Of a stretch of DNA of 64,000 nucleotides, positions 52,795 to 61,861 are shown one piece after another. Below the pieces are notes generated by a model that worked only from the letters and a program-made list of their open reading frames with translations, was not told the origin of the DNA and did no database searches. This stretch comes from Bacteroidales bacterium (lineage in GTDB: Bacteria > Bacteroidota > Bacteroidia > Bacteroidales > FEN-979): contig JALNZC010000015.1 in NCBI GenBank assembly GCA_023229525.1, forward strand, positions 1 to 64,000, in the 5' to 3' direction. Numbering within the stretch: position 1 is the first letter of the stretch; each line of letters begins with the position of its first letter. Made by a program: the position numbers and the translations under genes.

Positions 52795-54132
52795 ATGAAT
52801 TTAGAAAAAATCATGAACGACCTGGAGAAGAAGCATCCGGGCGAAAATGAGTACCTCCAGGCAGTTAGGGAAGTACTTGAATCGATCGAGGAGGTTTATA
52901 ACGAGAACCCTCAATTCGAATCAGCCAATATCATTGACCGTCTGGTTGAACCGGACCGGATTTTAACTTTCAAGGTGTGTTGGGTGGATGATAGCGGAAA
53001 AGTACAGGTAAATCTTGGTTACAGGATTCAGTTCAACAATGCCATTGGCCCTTATAAAGGTGGTTTACGTTTCCACCCGAGTGTCAACCTGAGTATCCTT
53101 AAATTCCTTGGCTTCGAACAAATCTTTAAAAACAGTCTGACAACCTTACCGATGGGTGGAGCGAAAGGTGGTTCAGATTTTGATCCCAAAGGCAAATCCA
53201 ATGCCGAAATCATGCGTTTCTGTCAGAGCTTTATGCTTGAACTGTGGAAACTCATCGGGCCCGAAAATGATGTTCCTGCCGGTGATATTGGTGTTGGCGG
53301 TCGTGAAATCGGTTTCCTTTATGGCATGTATCGTAAACTAGCCCGTGAAAATACAGGTGTTCTCACCGGGAAAGGGCTCAATTGGGGTGGTAGTCTTATC
53401 CGCCCTGAAGCTACCGGTTTTGGCGCAGTTTATTTTGCCAAAGAAATGCTGGCTACCAAAAAGGAAACCTTCCAGGGAAAAATTGTTGCCATCTCCGGAT
53501 TTGGCAATGTTGCGTGGGGAGCCGTTATTAAAGCCACCGAACTCGGCGCTAAAGTTGTGACCATATCAGGTCCTGATGGTTATATATATGACCCGGATGG
53601 TATTTCAGGTGAAAAGATCGACTACCTTCTCGAACTCCGCGCTTCGAACCAGGATATCGTAAAACCCTATTCCTACGAATTCCCCAATGCACAATTCCAC
53701 CAGGGAAAGCGCCCATGGGAAGTAAAATGTGATATTGCTCTCCCCTGTGCTACGCAGAATGAACTCGGTAAAGAGGATGCCGCAAACCTTATTAAAAATG
53801 GCGTGATCTGCGTGGCTGAAGGCGCCAATATGCCAAGTACTCCGGAAGCAATTGAATTATTCATCGAGAATAAAATTCTATTTGCTCCTGGTAAAGCAGT
53901 GAATGCCGGTGGTGTCGCTACCTCTGGACTGGAAATGTCGCAAAACGCCATGAAACTGAGTTGGCCGAAGAAAGAGGTCGATGAACGTCTCCACCACATC
54001 ATGTGTAGCATTCACGAAGCATGCAAGAAATACGGAAAAGATAAAGATGGGTATGTAAATTATGTAAAAGGCGCAAATGTAGCCGGTTTTCTTAAAGTTG
54101 CGAATGCCATGCTTGATCAGGGTGTGGTTTAA
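52795..54132 (+). CDS. gdhA: Glutamate dehydrogenase, NADP type
   Basis: GdhA assimilates ammonium by reductive amination of 2-oxoglutarate. The 445-residue protein is of the small hexameric class. It has the substrate motif GPYKGGLRFHPSV near 83, the catalytic PMGGAKGGSDFDPKGK near 120, GDIGVGGREIGFLYG near 166 and the Rossmann stretch VAISGFGNVAWGA near 230; the downstream residues fit NADP-linked enzymes of this class. It has its own promoter and a strong terminator. Confidence 0.96.
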   Translation: MNLEKIMNDLEKKHPGENEYLQAVREVLESIEEVYNENPQFESANIIDRLVEPDRILTFKVCWVDDSGKVQVNLGYRIQFNNAIGPYKGGLRFHPSVNLSILKFLGFEQIFKNSLTTLPMGGAKGGSDFDPKGKSNAEIMRFCQSFMLELWKLIGPENDVPAGDIGVGGREIGFLYGMYRKLARENTGVLTGKGLNWGGSLIRPEATGFGAVYFAKEMLATKKETFQGKIVAISGFGNVAWGAVIKATELGAKVVTISGPDGYIYDPDGISGEKIDYLLELRASNQDIVKPYSYEFPNAQFHQGKRPWEVKCDIALPCATQNELGKEDAANLIKNGVICVAEGANMPSTPEAIELFIENKILFAPGKAVNAGGVATSGLEMSQNAMKLSWPKKEVDERLHHIMCSIHEACKKYGKDKDGYVNYVKGANVAGFLKVANAMLDQGVV

Positions 54133-54162
54133 TAGATCGGAGCTGGTTTTAACTTGAAATTA

Positions 54163-54190
54163 AAATCCCGGCATCCCGCCGGGATTTTTT
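54163..54190 (+). terminator. Rho-independent terminator of gdhA
   Basis: ATCCCGGC (54165-54172) and GCCGGGAT (54178-54185) form a perfect 8-base stem with loop ATCCC, flanked by an A-run and an eight-base T-run. Confidence 0.9.
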
Positions 54191-54191
54191 T

Positions 54192-54199
54192 TATATTTG
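54192..54199 (+). promoter_or_regulatory. -7 box (TATATTTG) at the start of the BatA-type gene, possible leaderless start
   Basis: TATATTTG ends three bases before the ATG at 54203 and abuts the gdhA terminator T-run. If used, transcription would begin at or next to the start codon. Confidence 0.4.
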
Positions 54200-54202
54200 C
54201 CC

Positions 54203-56269
54203 ATGCAATTTGTCCATCCATTTTTTCTGATAGCTCTCTGCACATTAGCGATACCGGTAATCATCCATCTTTTCAATTTCCGCAAATACAAAAAAATTTA
54301 TTTCACCAATGTCAGTTTTCTGCAGCAAATTCATCATGAGACAAAAAATCGATCTCAGCTGAAACAACTGCTTATTTTACTGGCAAGGTTACTCGCCTTC
54401 GCTGCCCTGGTTATCGCTTTTGCACAACCCTACATTTCGTTTTCATCAACCCGGAAAAAGGTTACCGGTCAACGATGTGTCAGCATTTACATCGACAATT
54501 CATTTTCGATGGAAGCTATTGCGACTACCGGAAAACTGATAGACCTTGCCAGGACCAGGGCGCTGGAGATTGCATCCGCTTATACCACCACAGACCTGTT
54601 TCAACTCCTGACCAACGACTTTGAAGGTCGTCATCAAAGATTAGTCAACCGGGAAGAATTTTGCAAACTGGTCGATGAAGTAAAATTGTCCCCAGTTCTT
54701 CGAACCCTACCCGAAGTGATCAGCCGTCAGAATGATTTGCTCCTGGAAAACCATAATATGAGCCGGGATGCTTACTTGATCTCTGATTTTCAAAAATCCA
54801 CAATGTTTTTCACCGGTGCAAGACCAGATTCTTCCACAAGCTGGTTTTTAGTGCCAATCCTTGCCGAAAAACACAATAATCTTTACATCGATTCTGCATG
54901 GTTCCGCTCCCCGGTTCATCAACCCGGACAACCTGTTAAAATAAGCATACGCGTAAAAAATGACGCGAATGAAGAACTTGAAAAAATCCCCATTAAACTA
55001 ACCATCAACAAGATCCAAAAAGCCATAGGAAGTTTCTCGGTTGGCTCCAATTCTACAGTTGACATTGTTCTTCCGTATACCGAAAACCCCGCCGGCATAC
55101 AATATGGTAAAATTGAAATCAACGATTATCCAATAGTTTACGACGATCGTTATTATTTTTCTTATCCTCTCTTTCCTTCAATACCTTTGCTTTCTATTTT
55201 TGACAAAAGCGAAGACAAATACCTCAACGCCCTTTTCGGGAACGATTCAGCATTCCGGTTAACAAACAGCCAATCCCGGCAACTCGATTATTCGGCCATA
55301 TCCAGCAATACCCTGATTATCTCAAATGGCCTCTCCGAACTCGCTTCAGGATTGGTGCAGGAATTAATCGGATTCGCACGGAACGGAGGTTCACTGGTTA
55401 TTTTTCCTCCGGAAAAAGGAAACATTGAAAGTTACCGACCATTATTTAACCAGTTAAATACCAGGGGGTATTCAGTCATCGACACTTTACCACAGAGGGT
55501 CTCAAGTATCAACCTCGAAAATGAAGTATTTACTGATATTTTTGAGAAAAATGCCGATGGGAAAGTCGTACTTCCCGAAAATGTGGACCTGCCGCTGGTA
55601 TTCCGTCATTATGTAATACCATCAGAAACACAAAGCAACCTCGAAGTGCTGATGCGTCTTCAAAATAATGACCCCTTTCTGGTCTATACGCACCTTGGGA
55701 AAGGAAAAGTATACCTCTTTTCAGCGCCTCTTCAGCAGAAATGGAGCAATTTTGCGCAACATCTGATATTTCTGCCAACCCTATATAAAATTGCCCTTCT
55801 TAGTAATCACATGGAACCTCTTTCATTTCCGGTTGGAGAAAATAATGTAATTGAGCTGTCACTGGATCCCGGTAGTGAAAAAAATATAGTAAAGATCAAA
55901 AAAAATGATAGTAACTTCGAAATGATTCCTGAGATCCGGAAACTGGCCTCTGGGATCTCACTTTATACTCATGGTCAGATCAGCGAAGATGGACTTTATT
56001 CAATAGTGAGTGGCCAAAAAACCATCTCCGGCCTCGGATTTAATTATGACAGGAAAGAATCGGAAATGAAATGTTATTCAGAAAACGAGCTGGAAAATCT
56101 GATAATAAAAATCCCTTCTCTTGATATCCGGTTGATCAAACTCAAGAAAAATTCCATTTCACAACAAATACAGCAAATAAGACAAGGGACTCCTGTCTGG
56201 AAAGTTTTTATTCTTCTCACCTTACTATTTATTGCCACCGAAATTGCCCTGCTCCGTTTTTTAAAATGA
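54203..56269 (+). CDS. BatA-domain membrane protein with vWA-like region
   Basis: A 688-residue protein starting at the ATG at 54203 (MQFVHPFFL); a TTG two codons earlier lies in the -7 box. The N-terminal BatA domain has two TM helices (about 4-22 and 55-76) with PVIIHLFNFRKYKKIYF between them. A vWA-like region follows (SIYIDNSFSMEA near 92, with a MIDAS-like DxSxS variant DNSFS). A long extracytoplasmic part and one C-terminal TM helix (about 662-684) complete it. Such proteins occur with DUF58, DUF4159 and MoxR in Bacteroidota; here DUF58 and DUF4159 genes are elsewhere in the window. Role unknown, possibly envelope stress. Confidence 0.85.
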   Translation: MQFVHPFFLIALCTLAIPVIIHLFNFRKYKKIYFTNVSFLQQIHHETKNRSQLKQLLILLARLLAFAALVIAFAQPYISFSSTRKKVTGQRCVSIYIDNSFSMEAIATTGKLIDLARTRALEIASAYTTTDLFQLLTNDFEGRHQRLVNREEFCKLVDEVKLSPVLRTLPEVISRQNDLLLENHNMSRDAYLISDFQKSTMFFTGARPDSSTSWFLVPILAEKHNNLYIDSAWFRSPVHQPGQPVKISIRVKNDANEELEKIPIKLTINKIQKAIGSFSVGSNSTVDIVLPYTENPAGIQYGKIEINDYPIVYDDRYYFSYPLFPSIPLLSIFDKSEDKYLNALFGNDSAFRLTNSQSRQLDYSAISSNTLIISNGLSELASGLVQELIGFARNGGSLVIFPPEKGNIESYRPLFNQLNTRGYSVIDTLPQRVSSINLENEVFTDIFEKNADGKVVLPENVDLPLVFRHYVIPSETQSNLEVLMRLQNNDPFLVYTHLGKGKVYLFSAPLQQKWSNFAQHLIFLPTLYKIALLSNHMEPLSFPVGENNVIELSLDPGSEKNIVKIKKNDSNFEMIPEIRKLASGISLYTHGQISEDGLYSIVSGQKTISGLGFNYDRKESEMKCYSENELENLIIKIPSLDIRLIKLKKNSISQQIQQIRQGTPVWKVFILLTLLFIATEIALLRFLK

Positions 56270-56281
56270 TAAGCGTTCTCC

Positions 56282-56330
56282 GTAACAAATCGTTACACAT
56301 TTTACAATAAGTGTAATAAAATGTTACACT
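56282..56330 (+). promoter_or_regulatory. Operator-like palindromes upstream of the RiPP precursor
   Basis: GTAAC-N5-GTTAC (56282-56296) overlaps TTACAC (56293-56298), which faces GTGTAA (56311-56316); AGTGTAA-N7-TTACACT (56310-56330) is a perfect 7-base inverted repeat. The four half-sites share the core GTnTAAC/GTTACAC and lie 47-95 bases before the -7 box of the precursor gene. Confidence 0.5.
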
Positions 56331-56376
56331 GAAAAATCAATTTGCTATATTTATAGCATTGATATGCAATTATTTG

Positions 56377-56384
56377 TATATTTG
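56377..56384 (+). promoter_or_regulatory. -7 box (TATATTTG) for the RiPP precursor
   Basis: TATATTTG matches TAnnTTTG. A TTG at 56359-56361 is 15 bases upstream, slightly closer than usual. The leader to the ATG at 56454 is about 65 bases. Confidence 0.5.
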
Positions 56385-56453
56385 GTATAAATATTGCATT
56401 GCTGTTTCCAACAAAAATGAAACAATAACAATTATTCCTAAAGCAATAGAATC

Positions 56454-56666
56454 ATGAAAAAATTAAGTCTCGTAAACCTTTACAAAGCCGAAATCAAGAA
56501 GAACATGTTAGCCCAGATTAAAGGGGGTACGGATATAAAGTGTTTTTGCTCTGCAAGCAATCCCTATGTGACTTTAAAGATACAAGGTGGCCCCATTGGT
56601 GATCTTTGTCTTTGTCCTGTGGCGACTCCAAGTTCATCCGTCCAAGCCACCCCGGACTTATTTTAG
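56454..56666 (+). CDS. RiPP precursor peptide, GG-Bacteroidales type
   Basis: A 70-residue peptide. Residues 1-25 are a leader of the kind MKKLSLVNL...IKGG, ending in a double glycine (24-25), the cleavage site for a C39 peptidase. The core contains Cys30-x-Cys32 and Cys52-x-Cys54 and a Pro/Ser/Thr-rich tail. A second IQGG (43-46) precedes the second CxC pair, so the module IxGG...CxC occurs twice. I recall this precursor class as TIGR04149. The gene is followed by a radical SAM maturase, a pseudo-rSAM protein and a C39 exporter, as that system requires. Confidence 0.85.
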   Translation: MKKLSLVNLYKAEIKKNMLAQIKGGTDIKCFCSASNPYVTLKIQGGPIGDLCLCPVATPSSSVQATPDLF

Positions 56667-56669
56667 CGA

Positions 56670-56700
56670 TTGTCTGGCCTCTGGATTTTCCTTATTTTTG
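56670..56700 (+). promoter_or_regulatory. Second promoter, ahead of the radical SAM gene (TTG-N20-TATTTTTG)
   Basis: TTG at 56670-56672 lies 20 bases before TATTTTTG (56693-56700). The start codon at 56744 follows 43 bases later. The modification and export genes can thus be expressed apart from the precursor. Confidence 0.55.
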
Positions 56701-56743
56701 CCTGTTCTCATTCGGATATAAAATGCCATGAGAGAGGTGTGTG

Positions 56744-58252
56744 ATGAAAAAAACGCTAAGCTTTAAAACTTCCAAGGGTAATAACTACCTTTACAATCCT
56801 GTCAGAAATCAATTTATTTTATGCCACCCCATTGTACTTCATCTCTTTGAATTTGAAACAGATGGTGATTCAAATGCCTGGTTGAAATCCATGCATGAGA
56901 AAAAAAGGTTCACTCTTCCTGGATATGGAACTTTCGGGTATTCTGAAATCCATTATCAATGGAAAAAATACCGGTTTCTGAAACGTAATCACTTTTTTGA
57001 TTCATACAATAGCATAAACCTCAATGGACGTTTGTTTTCATCACGGATAAAAGAAAATATCACCACTATCCGACAGGTCATATTCGAGTCAACTGAGGAT
57101 TGTAATCTTTCCTGCAGCTATTGCACTTACAGTAAATTTTACATCAACAAGGAGCGGGGTAAACGGAAATTCGATATTGAGAATGCGAAACGCGCCCTGA
57201 CATATATACTGGAAAAGCGGAAACCGGAACACAAAGAATTGATGGTTAGCTTTTATGGTGGCGAACCTTTGAAAAACTTCCGCTTTATTAAAGATGTTGT
57301 CGAATTCCTTGAGACCGGCTACAACCATCAATTCTCATTCAAATTCAACCTGACTACGAACGGGTTGCTCCTGGACAGGTACGCAGAATTTTTATCCGGC
57401 TACTCTTTTGAAATATCCATCAGTCTTGACGGGGATGAAAATGCAAATATTTTTAGGGTTCATAAAAACAATAAACCGTCCTTTAACAGGGTAATCAGCA
57501 ATACCGATTATCTAAGAGTAAATTATCCGGATTATTTTGATAAAAAAGTTTCTTTTATTTCTGTTTTGCATAATAAGAATCCCCAGACTGAAGTCTACGA
57601 ATTCTTTAGATTAAGATACGGGAAAATTCCCATGGTTTCCGGCATCAATACCAGCAATATAAACGAAAACCACAAGGAGGAGTTCAGTAAAACATTCCTT
57701 GAAGGAACAGTACGAATTGGTCGTGAAACAGGCTCGATGCATGACTTGTTCCTCCGCCATCCTGGAGTGAAGGACATAGCAGACACGGTCGAAAAATATT
57801 CCGGATTTGTTTTTAAGAATCCCTTCCGGTTACTGACAAGGAACAACCAACGATATGATTCGAAAGCGTTTCTGCCATCAGCCACGTGTTTGCCCTTTTC
57901 CATCCGGGTATTTCTTGCTGCAGATGGAACAATTCTTCCCTGTGAACACATTAACCGGATTTTTGAAATCGGACAGTTGAAAAATCATGAAATCATGATT
58001 GATCCGGAAGCTATTGCAAAGGATTTCAATCGCTATTTCGATAAAATCCGCCCACTTTGTGATTGCTGTTATCTTGGCGATAATTGTAAAGAATGTATGT
58101 TCAATACCCGGATTGAAACCGGAGTACCTTCCTGCGATTTTTTTATGGATGAATCACGTTTTGCCTTTTACCTGTCATACCAATTCAGCCGGATTGAACA
58201 AGACTATTCACTCTATCTGCGAATCCTTAATGAAGCCTTTCATGAAAAGTAA
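56744..58252 (+). CDS. Radical SAM/SPASM peptide maturase, GG-Bacteroidales type
   Basis: The 502-residue enzyme starts at the ATG at 56744 (a GTG one codon earlier is the alternative), after AGAGAGG. The N-terminal 95 residues resemble a RiPP-recognition region. The radical SAM cluster is Cys120-x3-Cys124-x2-Cys127 (CNLSCSYC), with the SAM-binding FYGGEPL near 175. The C-terminal SPASM region holds further cysteines (Cys400 in LPCEH, and CDCCYLGDNCKEC near 439-451) for auxiliary clusters. It probably forms a carbon-sulfur or carbon-carbon crosslink in the precursor core. I recall the class as TIGR04148. Confidence 0.88.
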   Translation: MKKTLSFKTSKGNNYLYNPVRNQFILCHPIVLHLFEFETDGDSNAWLKSMHEKKRFTLPGYGTFGYSEIHYQWKKYRFLKRNHFFDSYNSINLNGRLFSSRIKENITTIRQVIFESTEDCNLSCSYCTYSKFYINKERGKRKFDIENAKRALTYILEKRKPEHKELMVSFYGGEPLKNFRFIKDVVEFLETGYNHQFSFKFNLTTNGLLLDRYAEFLSGYSFEISISLDGDENANIFRVHKNNKPSFNRVISNTDYLRVNYPDYFDKKVSFISVLHNKNPQTEVYEFFRLRYGKIPMVSGINTSNINENHKEEFSKTFLEGTVRIGRETGSMHDLFLRHPGVKDIADTVEKYSGFVFKNPFRLLTRNNQRYDSKAFLPSATCLPFSIRVFLAADGTILPCEHINRIFEIGQLKNHEIMIDPEAIAKDFNRYFDKIRPLCDCCYLGDNCKECMFNTRIETGVPSCDFFMDESRFAFYLSYQFSRIEQDYSLYLRILNEAFHEK

Positions 58253-59468
58253 AGAGGCTTTTTACCTTTCGCTCGAGCCTTATGTTCATGGGGTGGTCAA
58301 AGAAAACAAGGTTCTGCTTTACAACACGCTGAATAAAAAACATCTGATCTTTATCAACACCCGCGAGGTCGCAGGGCTTGTCAACCGACTCCTCCAGCCA
58401 TCAAACGGTAGAGTAATTGAAATTACAGGGAAACAACTGCTTCAATCGCCTGTAAAAAAATTCGTCCAACAAATTCGTCGTAATTTCATGGGCGAATTGT
58501 TCCCCACCAGTTGGAGTGAAGTAAAACCCATCAATTTCCTCCCGATTCCGATTATCAATGAATCTCCTTTTACATTGGAAGATAACCTCTATGAAATCAC
58601 AATACATCTCAACGATGGAGTTGAACCATCACTACTACCTTTCCGGAATGCCTTTTATCAATTCTTGTTTCCAATAATTACTTCAGAAAACACTCAGTCC
58701 TTAGACATCAGACTGGTCAGACATTTGATTGATGAAGTGAAATATTTGCCTTTATTGACGATAAATCTATTGGGTTCAAGAATTTTCGACCACCCGGATG
58801 TGGAAAGATTGATGAACCTGTTGCAGGTAAAGCAATTTCGAAAAAAAATATACATCCCGCTCTACCAATTTGAACCCGGATTTCTTTCCATGATCCGTAA
58901 GAATACCCGGATGGTTTTATTGATCGCTTTCCCCATAACCCATGCTGAAATCCGGAAACTTGCCGGGATTATTAAGGAAATTTCCCATAAAGATTGGGTG
59001 GAATTCAATTTTATTGTTCAGAATTCTGGAGAGGTAGAACAATCAGAACAGTTGATTGAGGATTTGGAATTACATAATGTATATTTCAAACCTTTTTTCA
59101 ACGGAAGTAATATTTCTTTTTTTGAAACAACTGTGTTTATGACAGAATCAGATATCGTTGCTTCAAAACCCAACCAAAAGCAAATCCTATCCCGATATAT
59201 ACTGAATGAGAATGATTTCGGGAAAATCACGCTTCTACCGGACGGCACTGTTTATAGCAATGTGAATGAGGAAGCGCTTGGGAGTTTAAGGGAATTATCA
59301 ATCATCGATTTAATAAAAAAGGAACAAAATAATGGACGCGCATGGAAACGGATCCGCATGGATGAGGAACCCTGTAAGCGATGTATATATCATTTTTTAT
59401 GTCCACCTGTCAGTAATTACGAACTGCATCTGAAAAAGTTTAACCTTTGTCATATTGAAATTAACTGA
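58242..59468 (+). CDS. Pseudo-radical-SAM protein of the GG-Bacteroidales system
   Basis: I start at the ATG at 58242 (MKSKEAFYLSLEPY), overlapping the maturase stop by 11 bases; ATG at 58230 is also possible. The longer frame back to 57999 only shadows the maturase. The 408-residue protein has the general layout of a SPASM radical SAM protein but lacks the CxxxCxxC motif, and keeps a C-terminal cysteine group (CKRCIYHFLC, then CH near the end). It is probably a non-catalytic partner that holds the precursor or maturase; this role is inferred. I recall the class as TIGR04150. Confidence 0.82.
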   Translation: MKSKEAFYLSLEPYVHGVVKENKVLLYNTLNKKHLIFINTREVAGLVNRLLQPSNGRVIEITGKQLLQSPVKKFVQQIRRNFMGELFPTSWSEVKPINFLPIPIINESPFTLEDNLYEITIHLNDGVEPSLLPFRNAFYQFLFPIITSENTQSLDIRLVRHLIDEVKYLPLLTINLLGSRIFDHPDVERLMNLLQVKQFRKKIYIPLYQFEPGFLSMIRKNTRMVLLIAFPITHAEIRKLAGIIKEISHKDWVEFNFIVQNSGEVEQSEQLIEDLELHNVYFKPFFNGSNISFFETTVFMTESDIVASKPNQKQILSRYILNENDFGKITLLPDGTVYSNVNEEALGSLRELSIIDLIKKEQNNGRAWKRIRMDEEPCKRCIYHFLCPPVSNYELHLKKFNLCHIEIN

Positions 59469-61861
59469 TGTTTACAGGAACCTTATTTAACCTGCAAATT
59501 ACTTTCCGGGTTCTGGCTAGGGGGAAAGCCTATACCATTATCAATCTGACCGGTTTAGTGCTTGGCCTTACCGCAACTTTTTTTCTCTTTATCTTTGCCA
59601 TCAATGAATTGAGTTATAATAAAAGTTATCCTAATTCCGGACGTATTTTTAGAGTAATTTGTAATGATAGCAAAGGTAATAAACAATCGCTGGGACCATT
59701 CCTTCTCAAACCGGATCTCAAAAAGAAATTTCCGGAAATTGAAGAAACATCAAGAATGGTCGATTTGAGTAACTTCACCGGTAAAGTAAGGATAAAATCC
59801 CAAAATACTTTCAGGGAAGCCCCCGATTTTGTGTGCGCAGATCCCGAGATATTAAAAATTTTTTCTATAAAAATTATTCGAAGAGGTACAACCGGTTTAC
59901 TGGAAAAACCAAACCGGATCCTTATTTCGGAAAAAAAACAAAAAGAATTTTTTGGAAATGAAAATTCTATTGGTAAAATACTGATAATCAATACAAACGG
60001 TCAATATTTTTCCATGATTGTCGAAGGGGTTTTTCAAAATTTACCATGGAATTCAACATTTAAAGCAAGTATAATAACCACCATAGCCTTTTATACACAT
60101 GTTCTTCAATCGCTTATGCCCTGGGCTGAAGAAGAATTAAAATCAGGAAATGATAATAGTGTAGAAACATATATCATGCTTAAACCCGGGGTCAGCATGT
60201 CAGGAATTGAACAGAAAATAAAATTATTACCCGGATCGTCAAACAAGGATCCGAGTAATCGTGGATTAAGTTTTCAGAACCTGAAAAACATATACCTGAA
60301 TTCTACCGGCATATACAATGATTTTTCTGTGAAAAGCAGTAAAGAGAATCTGTTGATCTACCTTTCGCTGGCCTTTTTCATCCTGCTTCTGACAGGAATT
60401 AATTATTCCATATTGAGTACGGCACGGTCAGCGCTCCGTTTCAGGGAAATCGGGATGAGGAAAGTTCTTGGCGCAACAAAAAGGAATCTGCGTTCACAGT
60501 TACTTACGGAATCCCTTCTGCTTACATTGCTGGCGCTCCCATTTGTATTTATTCTGTTGGGACTTGTCAATCCTTTTATTGAATCCATTTACGGAAACAA
60601 AATCGCTATTCATACAGATTTGATGCTTGTTTATATTTGTGTGTTTTCATTCTTCACTTTATCCATTGGGGTCGTTTCCGGATTATATATTTCAATATAC
60701 CTCGCTTCGCTTGATTTGATTACTTCTTTGAAATCAAATTACTATATACATAAACGCATTACCCTGGGAAAACTTCTCATCGTTTTTCAGTTTATAATCA
60801 CCCTCAGTCTGGTTACCTGTTTGACTGTCATATTTCAACAGATCAATTTCTTTCTGAAACGCGATGTCGGTATTGAAAAGGAGAATCTGTTGATGATTTA
60901 TCTTGATTCAAATGAAATCTCAAATATTCAACAATTTGAAAAGGAATTGAATAATTCATCGTTTATTAAAAGTTGTACAGGAATTTCAATAAAAATTCCT
61001 GACAGGAGTTCCCACATGACCACCATTAAAATTACGGGAAATCCTAAGAAAAAAGTTTCCTTTGAAGTTTTTTTCACAGATAAAGATTTTTTCAAAACAT
61101 TGGGAATCAAAATATTGAGAGGCAGGGGATTTCTTGCATCGGATACCGCGGCTGACTTTAACCCGGTAATTATTAACGAGGAGGCCTGCAGATTGATTAA
61201 TTTAAAGAATCCTATTCATTCAAAATTTGGGAAGTACACCATTGTCGGAATATCAAAGGATTTCAATGTTCATTCGTTGCACAGGAAGATTAATCCTGTC
61301 ATTGTGGTTTACAATCCGGATTTTGTTCAGACTATAATCATCCGGTATCAGGCTGGGAATGAAAAACAGCTCCTTGAAACCGTAAAAAAGAGTTATCAGA
61401 AATTTGCCTCAGGTTTCCCCCTGGATTATAAATTTTTCGACCAGGAGTTAAACACGTTGTATATTGGAGAAAAAACCTTCGGTCGGGTTGTCGGTTCTTT
61501 TGCTCTTCTGGCTTTCGTTATCACAGGTATGGGGCTTTTCGGACTGGCTATGCTCATTGCAGAACGAAGGATGAAGGAAATGTCGATCAGGAAAGTATTT
61601 GGTGTATCAAGGGGCCGGATCATTTTTCTCATGCAAAAGGAGTTTTTGTGGTACGTCTTATTGGCTTCTGTGATTGCAGTTCCATTATCCTGGTACATTT
61701 TGTCACTCTGGCTAAATGAATTTTATTATACGATCAGTATACAATGGAATATCTTCGTATTTTCCATTTTAGCGGTAGGACTTTTTGTCGGACTCATCCT
61801 GTTTATTAAAACTCTCAGGATATTGCAGGAGAATCCTGCAAACGCACTTAAATACGAGTAA
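59468..61861 (+). CDS. ABC transporter permease, MacB/FtsX type
   Basis: A 797-residue permease. It has an N-terminal TM helix (about 25-45), a MacB-type periplasmic domain (50-280), an FtsX block with three or four helices (295-400, containing GMRKVLGATKRNL), a second periplasmic domain (440-650) and a second FtsX block (665-785, containing SIRKVFGVSRGRI). The paired KVLGA/KVFGV motifs are the contact sites for an ABC ATPase, but none lies next to it in the window. The start shares a base with the upstream stop (TGATG), so it belongs to the RiPP operon, perhaps for immunity or export. Confidence 0.88.
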   Translation: MFTGTLFNLQITFRVLARGKAYTIINLTGLVLGLTATFFLFIFAINELSYNKSYPNSGRIFRVICNDSKGNKQSLGPFLLKPDLKKKFPEIEETSRMVDLSNFTGKVRIKSQNTFREAPDFVCADPEILKIFSIKIIRRGTTGLLEKPNRILISEKKQKEFFGNENSIGKILIINTNGQYFSMIVEGVFQNLPWNSTFKASIITTIAFYTHVLQSLMPWAEEELKSGNDNSVETYIMLKPGVSMSGIEQKIKLLPGSSNKDPSNRGLSFQNLKNIYLNSTGIYNDFSVKSSKENLLIYLSLAFFILLLTGINYSILSTARSALRFREIGMRKVLGATKRNLRSQLLTESLLLTLLALPFVFILLGLVNPFIESIYGNKIAIHTDLMLVYICVFSFFTLSIGVVSGLYISIYLASLDLITSLKSNYYIHKRITLGKLLIVFQFIITLSLVTCLTVIFQQINFFLKRDVGIEKENLLMIYLDSNEISNIQQFEKELNNSSFIKSCTGISIKIPDRSSHMTTIKITGNPKKKVSFEVFFTDKDFFKTLGIKILRGRGFLASDTAADFNPVIINEEACRLINLKNPIHSKFGKYTIVGISKDFNVHSLHRKINPVIVVYNPDFVQTIIIRYQAGNEKQLLETVKKSYQKFASGFPLDYKFFDQELNTLYIGEKTFGRVVGSFALLAFVITGMGLFGLAMLIAERRMKEMSIRKVFGVSRGRIIFLMQKEFLWYVLLASVIAVPLSWYILSLWLNEFYYTISIQWNIFVFSILAVGLFVGLILFIKTLRILQENPANALKYE

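Noticed and set aside
57999..58241. 81-codon N-terminal extension of the pseudo-rSAM protein
   Set aside because: It overlaps the maturase C-terminus in another frame, looks unlike the family start, and an ATG at the overlap with the maturase stop gives the expected N-terminus.
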